A program made the translations under genes and the position numbers. Below, piece after piece: positions 36,401-42,984 of a stretch of DNA of 64,000 nt. Source of the stretch: Streptomyces cyaneofuscatus (GTDB lineage: Bacteria > Actinomycetota > Actinomycetes > Streptomycetales > Streptomycetaceae); assembly GCF_000718135.1 (NCBI RefSeq), contig NZ_JOEM01000003.1:301621-365620 (forward strand), read 5' to 3'. The number at the start of each line of letters is the position of its first letter. Position 1 is the stretch's first letter. The notes beneath the pieces are model-generated. The model ran no database searches, was not told the DNA's origin, and worked only from the letters and a program-made list of their open reading frames with translations.

Positions 36401-36794
36401 AGGAGGCACCGGAAGCGCCGTCCCCGTCCACCTCTCCCGTGGCCGGGCCGTCGCCCGCCGGGTCCCCGGGGTCCCCCAGCAGGATCCCGAGCCGCCCGTC
36501 CGCCGCGTCCTGGGCCGCCGCCCACTCCGCCGCCGTGGCGGAGCGGCGAAGGCCGCGCAGCACCTGCACCCAGGGCCAGTAGCCGGGGGTGCTGTCGGAG
36601 TCCCAGCAGGAGCCGCCGACCACCAGCGTCCCGCGCCGCCGTGCCTCGTGCGCGGCGTCGGTGACGAGGGTGGTCTTCCCGATCCCGGCCTCGCCCGTGA
36701 CCAGCACGAGCCCGCCGTGGCTCTCCGTGGCCCGGACGATCTCCGAGCGGAGGATGCCTGCGGGATGGTCGCGCCCGAACAGAGCAGGGGTCAT
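33483..36794 (-). CDS. Large AAA/TPR regulator-like ATPase without HTH
   Basis: 1,103 aa. N-terminal AAA_16/STAND-like ATPase: Walker A GEAGIGKT at residues 34-41, Walker B VVVLDDLHSADPAS near 160, GTYRD sensor. A helical TPR-like region follows (about 380-880), then a C-terminal module (WQLCWGGRTVHVPDAKGLRDLHSLL) seen in actinobacterial LuxR- or SARP-like ATPase proteins, and an Arg-rich helical end. No LuxR helix-turn-helix is found at the C terminus, unlike LAL regulators. It may therefore act through a partner. The ATG at 36794 gives a start right before GRDHPAGILR. Confidence 0.82.
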   Translation of the reverse strand: MTPALFGRDHPAGILRSEIVRATESHGGLVLVTGEAGIGKTTLVTDAAHEARRRGTLVVGGSCWDSDSTPGYWPWVQVLRGLRRSATAAEWAAAQDAADGRLGILLGDPGDPAGDGPATGEVDGDGASGASSDGPEAFGLYDAVTTALVTLSQARPLVVVLDDLHSADPASLRLLEFAAQHAWFERLLLIGTYRDVEVEAPGHPLQQLILPLVSRASATLTLTGLGRDEVGALMAVTTGREPEPRLVDEVHRRTGGNPFFVEQTARLWHSGSPVSTIPPGVREAVRQRLSLLPGTVVSLLTAAAVLGREFRRQVLAVVHGSPVPQVERLLESAIVARVVVPLPSGSYAFAHDLLRETLYASLGDADARRRHAAAVRALDAHGGLDDAVLPGDLARHAHLAGAELERDRRVDLLLAAARDASGRLADEEAIGHYRRALAVASGEAGGEAAPERDSGRSGPAQAPDRRRTALICLDLGEQLRHAGESAEARRLLDRAVDLARELDDPELLARVAITLYRRGTLGGGEAFMVTFLGEAHRKVTGKDGQDSLSADRLAQELAIHIMALARDGSDDEALAFSLWARHDSVWGLGSAVERLGLTDEMAVVGRRTQNLDMELHATSMRWVALLELGDPGFIDQYRTLIRAAERSELPRFALVVAVDGSLIASLQGRFTEAADALNGEELGLEGEDHEAFGFMGCHLHWSLHLLRGRFAEAEKVLAALPGARYPYPGLLEALTAVEQGDAAPALRLIAEQSDRAAPYPRAFMPLWLRLLAQTATTTGDRRLITRAEDELTPYTGQWVVSLYGCDIGGPVDLWLGMLAAARDDRDTAVATLTEAAASADRLGARPWAVRSRLHLARALLARAEPGDTGRARALLGEAEREAGELGLHHLASEGPALRALPPAAGHGPGVPAAAAVPPPAPAAAEFRRDGSVWQLCWGGRTVHVPDAKGLRDLHSLLGLPGTDVPAVHLLAPEGGAVAAAAGRLGGDPVLDEEAKRRYKEHLARLDAEIDRAAARDDTRQVEAYDRERQALLDQLRTAAGLGGRSRRLGDETERARKTVTARIRDTLRKLDALHPELAAHLRESVTTGTTCAYRPGDAPEWRL

Positions 36795-36853
36795 GACCAC
36801 ACGATAGGAGGACCCACTGACAACGGCCCCCGATGTGCCCGGCGCAGGGTCCC

Positions 36854-37276
36854 TCAGTCGCGTACCACCGTCACCGGGCACGGCGCGTGCTGCGTGACAT
36901 GGAGGCTGACCGAGCCGAGCAGCGTCGCCTTGAGGGCGCTGCGGCCGCGGGCGCCCACGACGAGGAGGTTGGCGCCCTTGGCGCGGTCCAGCAGGGACTG
37001 GGCGGGGTTGCCGATCACCACGATCTTGCTGACCGCGGCCGCTCCCGCGGCGCCGAGGGCCTCCTCCAGCGCCTCGTTCAGCGAGACCAGGGCCAGCGCC
37101 TGCGGGTCGAAGTCCTCCGGCAGGCCCGGCATCATCGAGGCCCAGCTGGTCGCGGGGTACTCCCAGCTGTTCACGGCCTCCACGGTGTCACCGGTCAGCT
37201 CCGCCTGGCGTACGGCCCAGTGCAGTGCCTTGATCGAGGGATCGGACCCGTCCACGCCCACGACGATCCTGCCCAT
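36854..37276 (-). CDS. Universal stress protein (UspA family)
   Basis: 140 aa. Single Usp domain: MGRIVVGVDGSDPSIKAL at the start and the ATP-binding motif VVGARGRSALKATLLGSVS (G-2x-G-9x-G-S type) near the end. GGAGG lies 5 nt before the ATG. It probably binds ATP and protects against stress or hypoxia; the dyad in its promoter is described separately. Confidence 0.93.
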   Translation of the reverse strand: MGRIVVGVDGSDPSIKALHWAVRQAELTGDTVEAVNSWEYPATSWASMMPGLPEDFDPQALALVSLNEALEEALGAAGAAAVSKIVVIGNPAQSLLDRAKGANLLVVGARGRSALKATLLGSVSLHVTQHAPCPVTVVRD

Positions 37277-37343
37277 GTCTGCCTCCAGCTCACTAGCTCG
37301 CTCCGGCTCGTCCAGCGTCCGGCTTCCTCGTTCAGCGTCCGCC

Positions 37344-37358
37344 TTCACTGTAGTCAAA
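37344..37358 (-). promoter_or_regulatory. Dyad and -10 of the universal stress protein gene
   Basis: TTCACTGTAGTCAAA contains TT-N-ACT-NN-AGT-N-AA symmetry, and on the minus strand includes TACAGT, a good -10. The ACT-NN-AGT core recalls DosR/DevR-type boxes, but the flanking GG/CC are missing. Confidence 0.35.
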
Positions 37359-37397
37359 CCGGACAATCAAGCCGGGCGGGGAGGAGGGCCGGTCGGC

Positions 37398-38057
37398 TCA
37401 GTCCAGCCGCAGGTCCGCGAGCTGCTGCTCGAAGGGGACGACCGCGTCGTCCCCGTCGTCCAGGCCCGGCGCCCGGGAGGCCCCGGAGACCGTGCGGCCC
37501 AGGACCGCCGAGGCCAGCTCGCCGCCGGCGCGCCGGATCCGGGACGGCAGGCCCTCGGTGTACTCGTCACCGGAGGAGCCCCAGTCCTCGGAGGCGGCGT
37601 AGACGGACGTCGGTACGGTGACGGCCCGCAGGTAGGCGAAGAGCGGCCGCAGCGCGTGCTCCAGGACCAGCGAGTGGCGGGCCGTGCCGCCCGTCGCGGC
37701 GATCACGACGGGCTTGCCGGTCAGCGCGGTGTTGTCGATCAGGTCGAAGAACGACTTGAACAGACCGCTGTACGAGGCGGTGAACACCGGCGTCACGGCG
37801 ATCAGCCCGTCCGCCTCCGTCACCGCGTCGATCGCCTCCCGCAGCGTGGCCGAGGGGAACCCGCTGACGAGGTGGTTCGCGATGTCGACGGCGAGGTCGC
37901 GCAGCTCGATGACGCGGACCTCGACGTTCCGGTCCTGCTCGGCCGCGAGGCGCTCACGGGCGGCGGCGGCCAGCCGGTCGGCCAGCAGCCGGGTGGAGGA
38001 CGGCTGGCTCAGCCCGGCCGAGACGGCCACGATGCGCAGAGGGGTGGTGGCGAACAT
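37398..38057 (-). CDS. NADPH-dependent FMN reductase, partner of LLM monooxygenase
   Basis: 219 aa, flavodoxin-like fold with SAGLSQPSSTRLLADRL (phosphate loop) and TPVFTASYSGLFKSFFDLI. Five bases after the LLM gene stop, so same operon. It should supply FMNH2 to the flavin-dependent monooxygenase. It differs from the reductase at 30.9 kb and resembles the MsuE/CE1759-type partners. Confidence 0.9.
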   Translation of the reverse strand: MFATTPLRIVAVSAGLSQPSSTRLLADRLAAAARERLAAEQDRNVEVRVIELRDLAVDIANHLVSGFPSATLREAIDAVTEADGLIAVTPVFTASYSGLFKSFFDLIDNTALTGKPVVIAATGGTARHSLVLEHALRPLFAYLRAVTVPTSVYAASEDWGSSGDEYTEGLPSRIRRAGGELASAVLGRTVSGASRAPGLDDGDDAVVPFEQQLADLRLD

Positions 38058-38062
38058 GGAGG

Positions 38063-39172
38063 TCAGCTCTCCTTTCGGGTGGCACGGGCGGCACGGTTGG
38101 CACGGGCGGCGGTGACCGCCGGGTGGAGGGGTGCGGACTCCGGCACATCGGCCGACCGCAGGTTGGCGAACTCCTTGCGCAGCACGGGCACGACCTCCTC
38201 GCCGAGGATGTCCAGCTGTTCCAGGACCGTCTTGAGCGGGAGCCCCGCGTGGTCCATCAGGAACAGCTGCCGCTGGTAGTCGCCGACCGCGTCCCGGAAC
38301 GTCAGCGTCCGCTCGATGACCTCCTGCGGGGAGCCCACCGTCAGCGGGGTCTCGCGGGTGAAGTCCTCCAGGGACGGGCCGTGGCCGTAGACCGGCGCGT
38401 TGTCGAAGTACGGGCGGAACTCCCGTACCGCGTCCTGCGAGTTCTTCCGCATGAACACCTGGCCGCCGAGCCCGACGATGGCCTGTTCGGCGGTCCCGTG
38501 CCCGTAGTGGGCGTAACGGCGCCGGTAGAGGTCCACCATCTTCTTCGTGTGCTCCATGGGCCAGAAGATGTTGTTGTGGAAGAACCCGTCACCGTAATAG
38601 GCGGCCTGTTCCGCGATCTCCGGGGAGCGGATGGAGCCGTGCCAGACGAACGGCGGGACGCCGTCCAGCGGGCGCGGGGTGGCGGTGAAGGACTGGAGCG
38701 GCGTACGGAACTTGCCCTCCCAGTCCACGACGTCCTCGCGCCAGAGCTGGTGCAGCAGGGCGTAGTTCTCGATGGCCATCGGGATGCCCTGGCGGATGTC
38801 CTTGCCGAACCAGGGGTAGACCGGACCGGTGTTGCCCCGGCCCATCATGAGGTCGACGCGGCCGTCCGCGAGGTGCTGGAGGGTGGCGTAGTCCTCGGCG
38901 ATCTTCACCGGGTCGTTGGTGGTGATCAGGGTGGTGGACGTGGACAGGATCAGGTTCTCGGTGCGGGCGGCGATGTAGCCGAGCGTCGTCGTCGGGGAGG
39001 ACGGGACGAACGGCGGGTTGTGGTGCTCGCCGGTCGCGAAGACGTCCAGGCCGACCTCCTCGGCCTTCTGCGCGATGGCCAGGGTCGCCTTGATCCGCTC
39101 GTTCTCGGTCGGCGTCCGGCCGGTGGTCGGGTCGGTGGTGACGTCTCCGACGGTGAAGATCCCGAACTGCAT
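38063..39172 (-). CDS. LLM-class flavin-dependent oxidoreductase
   Basis: 369 aa, luciferase-like TIM-barrel monooxygenase. Recognised by VFATGEHHNPPFVPSSPTT, the LSTSTTLITTNDPVKIAEDYATL region, and GRVDLMMGRGNTGPVYPWF. It uses reduced FMN, made by the reductase encoded next, to oxidise an unknown organic substrate. GGAAGG precedes the ATG. The promoter has a near-palindromic TTGAAC repeat. Confidence 0.92.
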   Translation of the reverse strand: MQFGIFTVGDVTTDPTTGRTPTENERIKATLAIAQKAEEVGLDVFATGEHHNPPFVPSSPTTTLGYIAARTENLILSTSTTLITTNDPVKIAEDYATLQHLADGRVDLMMGRGNTGPVYPWFGKDIRQGIPMAIENYALLHQLWREDVVDWEGKFRTPLQSFTATPRPLDGVPPFVWHGSIRSPEIAEQAAYYGDGFFHNNIFWPMEHTKKMVDLYRRRYAHYGHGTAEQAIVGLGGQVFMRKNSQDAVREFRPYFDNAPVYGHGPSLEDFTRETPLTVGSPQEVIERTLTFRDAVGDYQRQLFLMDHAGLPLKTVLEQLDILGEEVVPVLRKEFANLRSADVPESAPLHPAVTAARANRAARATRKES

Positions 39173-39225
39173 GGCGTCCGCCTTCCTGAGTCCCGGCCGG
39201 GGGTCCGGAGACCCCGACCGATTTG

Positions 39226-39239
39226 GTTGAACGTTGAAC
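39226..39239 (-). promoter_or_regulatory. Candidate operator of the LLM/FMN reductase operon
   Basis: GTTGAACGTTGAAC: two direct TTGAAC motifs one base apart, also a palindrome at 12 of 14 positions around ACGT. It lies 54 nt before the LLM start. MarR- or HxlR-type binding is a guess. Confidence 0.4.
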
Positions 39240-39304
39240 TACACCTTACAACGAGGCCCCCCTTCGTCCTATTCCACGCGGCCGGGCCCCTCCACGGGCG
39301 CGCG

Positions 39305-39310
39305 TACTCT
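39305..39310 (+). promoter_or_regulatory. -10 box of DUF6126 gene (leaderless)
   Basis: TACTCT, then 6 nt, then GTG at 39317. Confidence 0.5.
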
Positions 39311-39316
39311 GGAATG

Positions 39317-39493
39317 GTGAGCGAACGGATGAGCGATCCGAAGGGCGGTCCGAAGAGCGACCCGAAGGGCGACAGCGAGGAGTGGAAAGCGCGCGGAGTG
39401 TTCCTGCGCGTCTTCGTCTACGTCTTCGCGACGCACCTCTTCGCGGGCTTCATCTGGATCCTCTTCTACGTCGGCGGGCACGCGGACAAGTAG
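39317..39493 (+). CDS. Small DUF6126-type membrane protein
   Basis: 58 aa: a Lys/Asp/Ser/Pro-rich start (DPKGGPKSDPKGDSEEWK) and one membrane helix (VFVYVFATHLFAGFIWILFYVGGHA). Matches the short single-TM DUF6126 proteins of Streptomyces; role unknown. The GTG fits the -10 spacing. Its stop codon lies in a 13-bp tandem repeat. Confidence 0.78.
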   Translation: MSERMSDPKGGPKSDPKGDSEEWKARGVFLRVFVYVFATHLFAGFIWILFYVGGHADK

Positions 39494-39534
39494 CCCGGAC
39501 AAGTGGCACGGACAAGTGGTACGGACAAATAGCC
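39483..39534. repeat. 13-bp tandem repeat, four units, overlapping a stop codon
   Basis: CGGACAAGTAGCC, CGGACAAGTGGCA, CGGACAAGTGGTA, CGGACAAATAGCC in exact 13-bp register. The DUF6126 stop (39491-39493) is in unit one. The trp leader promoter begins 20 bp after unit four. Confidence 0.92.
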
Positions 39535-39554
39535 GCCGCGTAGCCCATGGTCGC

Positions 39555-39560
39555 TACACT
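39555..39560 (+). promoter_or_regulatory. -10 box of the trp leader transcript
   Basis: TACACT, then 6 nt, then the leader peptide ATG at 39567: a leaderless leader peptide. Confidence 0.6.
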
Positions 39561-39566
39561 GACCGC

Positions 39567-39608
39567 ATGACCTCCGTACCGTGCCGAAACTGGTGGCGCT
39601 CCTCTTAA
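39567..39608 (+). CDS. Trp-codon leader peptide of the trpS attenuator
   Basis: 13 codons: MTSVPCRNWWRSS, with two adjacent Trp codons (39591-39596). Trp is the rarest residue, so tandem Trp codons in a 13-aa frame directly before a tryptophanyl-tRNA synthetase gene are diagnostic. Scarce charged tRNA-Trp would stall the ribosome at these codons and change folding of the downstream RNA. Confidence 0.9.
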   Translation: MTSVPCRNWWRSS

Positions 39609-39668
39609 GGAGCGGCCGCAGCATCTGTTTGCACGGAACCCAGGGCCGTTCACATGGACGGCCCTTTT
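39597..39668 (+). promoter_or_regulatory. Transcription attenuator of trpS
   Basis: Segment 1:2 stem CGCTCC (39597-39602) with GGAGCG (39609-39614). Alternative 2:3 stem AGCGGCC (39611-39617) with GGCCGTT (39644-39650), one G-U. Terminator 3:4 stem AGGGCCGT (39642-39649) with ACGGCCCT (39658-39665), followed by TTTT. Stalling on the Trp codons would cover segment 1, free segment 2 to pair with 3 and prevent termination. Confidence 0.88.
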
Positions 39669-39777
39669 CGCTGCCTTCCTATAGGCGCGATGTACGGGAA
39701 ACGGGGGCACCGCAGCCCCACTCTCCCCACCACCGGGCCGTCCTTCACGCACCCATCACCCGCGAGGAGACCCCGCT

Positions 39778-40827
39778 ATGACCGCGACCGTGACCACCCC
39801 CGCCGCCCACCGCAGCGCCGAGCTGGAGCACCGCATCGCCCAGGACCCCGGCCGCTTCCGGGTCCTCACCGGCGACCGTCCCACCGGCCCCCTCCACCTC
39901 GGCCACTACTTCGGCACCCTGCGCAACCGGGTCCGCCTCCAGGACATCGGCGTGGACGTCATGATCCTCATCCCCGACTACCAGGTCCTCACCGACCGGG
40001 ACACCGCCGAGCGGCTGGGGGAGTACACCGACGGGCTGCTCCTGGACTACCTGGCCCTCGGCATCGACCCCGCCCGGTCCACCGTCTTCAACCACAGCGC
40101 CGTCCCCGCGCTCAACCAGCTCCTCCTGCCCTTCCTGAGCCTCGTCTCCGTCGCGGAGCTGAGCCGGAACCCCACGGTCAAGGACGAGATCGCGCACTCC
40201 CGGCAGTCGGTGGTCAGCGGGCTGATGCTCACCTACCCCGTGCACCAGGCGGCCGACATCCTCTCCTGCAAGGGCAACGTGGTCCCCGTCGGCCAGGACC
40301 AGCTGCCTCACCTCGAACTCACCCGGACCATCGCCCGCCGCTTCAACGAGCGGTACGGGAACGTCTTCCCGGAACCCGACGCCCTGCTCTCCGCCGCACC
40401 CCTCCTCCTCGGCACCGACGGCACCAAGATGAGCAAGAGCCGCGCCAACTCCGTCCCCCTCGGCGCCACCGCCGACGAGACGGCCCGCCTGATCAAGGGC
40501 GCGACCACGGACGCCGACCGGCACATCACCTACGACCCCGACACCCGCCCCGGCGTCTCCTCCCTCGTCCTGCTGGCCGCCCTCTGCCTGGAGCGGGACC
40601 CGCACGAGGTCGCGGCGGAGATCGGCGACGGCGGGGCGGCCGTTCTCAAGCGGACGGTGACCGACGCGGTCAACAGCCACCTGGCGCCCTACCGGGCCCG
40701 GCGGGCGGAGTACGCGGAGGACCTCACGTACGTACGGTCGGTGCTCCGCACCGGCAACGAGCGGGCGAACGCGCTCGCGGAACGGACCCTGGAGGAGGTC
40801 CGGGAGGCGATGGGCACGTTCCGGTAG
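39778..40827 (+). CDS. trpS: Auxiliary tryptophanyl-tRNA synthetase (attenuator-controlled)
   Basis: 349 aa, class I synthetase. HIGH motif is HLGHYFGTLRN after VLTGDRPTG, and KMSKS is KMSKSRANS. The GDRPTG/HLGH form, rather than SGIQPTG/HLGNY, groups it with the second TrpRS of Deinococcus and with the S. coelicolor auxiliary enzyme trpRS1, which gives indolmycin resistance and is controlled by ribosome-mediated attenuation. The leader and terminator upstream match that control. A housekeeping TrpRS must be encoded elsewhere. GCGAGGAGA lies shortly before the ATG. Confidence 0.92.
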   Translation: MTATVTTPAAHRSAELEHRIAQDPGRFRVLTGDRPTGPLHLGHYFGTLRNRVRLQDIGVDVMILIPDYQVLTDRDTAERLGEYTDGLLLDYLALGIDPARSTVFNHSAVPALNQLLLPFLSLVSVAELSRNPTVKDEIAHSRQSVVSGLMLTYPVHQAADILSCKGNVVPVGQDQLPHLELTRTIARRFNERYGNVFPEPDALLSAAPLLLGTDGTKMSKSRANSVPLGATADETARLIKGATTDADRHITYDPDTRPGVSSLVLLAALCLERDPHEVAAEIGDGGAAVLKRTVTDAVNSHLAPYRARRAEYAEDLTYVRSVLRTGNERANALAERTLEEVREAMGTFR

Positions 40828-40873
40828 CCCCACGGGACCGACAGGATCTCCGGTAGCCCCATGTAACCGCCCA

Positions 40874-40916
40874 ACGGCCTCACCGCCCCACGGCCTCACC
40901 GCCCCACGGCCTCACT
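40874..40916. repeat. 16-bp tandem repeat, about 3 units, overlapping a stop codon
   Basis: ACGGCCTCACCGCCCC at 40874 and 40890, and a third, partly diverged copy from 40906 that contains the stop (40912-40914) of the convergent RCK-protein gene. Confidence 0.88.
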
Positions 40917-42954
40917 GCTGCGGCGCCACCGTCCGCTGCCGCCGCAGCAGCTCCGCCAGCCCGCGCCGGGTGGCCGCGATCACCACCCGGTCCTGGGCGC
41001 GCAGCACGTACCCCGGGTGCAGGTCCCAGACCAGGCCGGAGGGGGTCGGCGGGCCTTGCGGAGGGTACGGGGGGACGGCGGCGAGGTCCGGGTTGCGGTC
41101 GGCGGGCGGGGTCGCGTCGATGGCCAGGACCCGCCACGAGCTGGCCTGGAACGCCTGCTCCACCGTGCGGCCCTCCAGCTGCGGATGGCCCGCCACCTCC
41201 AGGGCGGCGAAGAGCATGACCTTCCGCTCCACCGGGACCGCCCCGAGGATCTGGCGGCCCATCATGGCGACCGCGAAGGAGGGCGCGGCCAGGTGGGAGA
41301 CGGACCGGGAGCGGGTCAGGGCCTGGGGGTGCGCGGTGCGCAGGGTGCGGTAGACGGCGGTGGCGAACTCGTCGTCGTACAGCCGCAGCGCCACCCTCAG
41401 GTCGGGCTTCACCGACCGCGCGTACAAGGTCGCTTCCAGGTTCGTCGTGTCGATGCTGGTGAGCGCGAGGAGGGCGTGGGCGCGGCGGATCTTGGCGGCT
41501 TCGAGGACGCCTTCCTGGGTGACGTCGCCGAGGACGGTCGGCACGTGCATGGAGCGGGCCAGCGGGATGCCCCGTGCCTCGGGGTCCTCCTCGACGACGA
41601 CCACGGGGATGTCGAGCTCGCGGAGGCGTACGAGGACGCGTGTACCGATCTTGCCGAGCCCCAGCAGCACCACGTGCCCCGACAGACCGCGCGGCGGCCT
41701 GCGCAGCGAGGAGGCGGTGCGCAGGGTGCCGAACGCCTCCAGGACGGCGGCGATCAGCAGCGGGAGCAGGAGGAGCCCGGCGACGCCGGAGAGGAGCTGG
41801 ATGATCTGGCGGGCCGCCGGCGCGTCCTCCGCCGGGTCGTTCATGCCCAGGAGGTCGAGCAGGGTGAGGTAGCTGGAGTGCAACAGGCTGTCCTCGGTGG
41901 TGAGGACCGAGGCGATCACCAGGGCGACCGCCGCGACCGCGACACCGAGGGCCGACCAGCGCAGCCGGCGGGAGAAGACCTGGGCGAGCGGCGCGCCCCT
42001 GCCGCCCATCCGGGTCGCGGGACGGTCCGGGTCGGCGCGGCTGATCGCCTCCAGGACGACGGTCCCGCGTCCTTCGGCGGCGGCCACGGTCTGCTCGTCG
42101 GGCAGGAGTTGGGGACCCTCGGCGCCACTGCCCTCCGAACCCTCGGATCCCGCCGGGTCGTTGGTGGTCGAGGAGAGCAACGCCAGGGTGCACAGCCCCG
42201 GGTCGAGGGTCTCGCCGGGGCGCGGTGGCGGGCGCTCGGCGGCGCGCAGGAGCAGCCCCTCGGCCTGGATGACCTTGCTGCTGCCGGTGAGCGCGGTGGC
42301 GGCGAGCGCGGGGGCGGCCGTGTCGGCGTCGGAGAGGACGGTGGTGGAGGCGTCGAGCAGCGCCGGGTCGATGCCGGGCATGGCGACGGCGGCCGCCTGG
42401 TCGAGCAGCTCCTCAAGATGCTGGCCGAGCTTGCGGTTGTAGAGCCGGATCACCAGCCGCAGACGGGGGTTGAGGCGGCGGGCGGTCAGGGCGGCGCGGA
42501 TGTTGCGCTCGTCGTCGTCGTAGACGAGGGCGAGGGCGGCCGCCCGGTCGACGCCCGCCTCCTCCAGTACGTCGTCGGAGGGCTCGGGGGCCTCCATGAT
42601 CCGGACGGCCTCGACCCCGGCGTTGGTGTCGTTGCCGCCCGTGCTCCCGTTCCCGTTGGCGGCGGTGCGGTTCATCGCCGCCGACATCCGCCCGAACAGG
42701 GCCGCCGCACGGCCTCGTTGGGTCAGCGGCGTCTCGGGGCTGTTGGCGTCGCGGCCGGGCGGCAGGAGCAGCGTGACCCGTTCCCCGTAGACGAACCGCA
42801 GCTCCACGGCGAGCCGGCGCGCGAGCGCGTCGTCGCCGCAGACGATCATGTGGCCGGTGGACGGCGGGCGTCCTGGCTGCGGACGTCCCGGCTGCGGGCG
42901 CCCTGCCGGCGGACGTCCCGGCTGCTGAGGAAGTGGGGGCACGAAACCCAGCAT
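40912..42954 (-). CDS. Two-TM membrane protein with two RCK/TrkA-N-like modules
   Basis: 680 aa. A Pro/Gly/Arg/Gln-rich N terminus, then a first Rossmann-like module (HMIVCGDDALARRLA, from residue 35), two membrane helices (about 333-353 and 385-403), and a clear TrkA-N module (HVVLLGLGKIGTRVL from about 421, VVEEDPEARGIPLA, GDVTQEGVLEAAKI). A RCK-C-like end follows. This is the layout of the Castor/Pollux-like or TrkA-linked channel families, but between the helices I see no TxGYG filter. GGGAGGATCACGGC precedes the ATG. It lies 30 bp after the giant AAA gene. Confidence 0.85.
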   Translation of the reverse strand: MLGFVPPLPQQPGRPPAGRPQPGRPQPGRPPSTGHMIVCGDDALARRLAVELRFVYGERVTLLLPPGRDANSPETPLTQRGRAAALFGRMSAAMNRTAANGNGSTGGNDTNAGVEAVRIMEAPEPSDDVLEEAGVDRAAALALVYDDDERNIRAALTARRLNPRLRLVIRLYNRKLGQHLEELLDQAAAVAMPGIDPALLDASTTVLSDADTAAPALAATALTGSSKVIQAEGLLLRAAERPPPRPGETLDPGLCTLALLSSTTNDPAGSEGSEGSGAEGPQLLPDEQTVAAAEGRGTVVLEAISRADPDRPATRMGGRGAPLAQVFSRRLRWSALGVAVAAVALVIASVLTTEDSLLHSSYLTLLDLLGMNDPAEDAPAARQIIQLLSGVAGLLLLPLLIAAVLEAFGTLRTASSLRRPPRGLSGHVVLLGLGKIGTRVLVRLRELDIPVVVVEEDPEARGIPLARSMHVPTVLGDVTQEGVLEAAKIRRAHALLALTSIDTTNLEATLYARSVKPDLRVALRLYDDEFATAVYRTLRTAHPQALTRSRSVSHLAAPSFAVAMMGRQILGAVPVERKVMLFAALEVAGHPQLEGRTVEQAFQASSWRVLAIDATPPADRNPDLAAVPPYPPQGPPTPSGLVWDLHPGYVLRAQDRVVIAATRRGLAELLRRQRTVAPQQ

Positions 42955-42984
42955 GCCGTGATCCTCCCGGCTCGGTCTTCCCGG

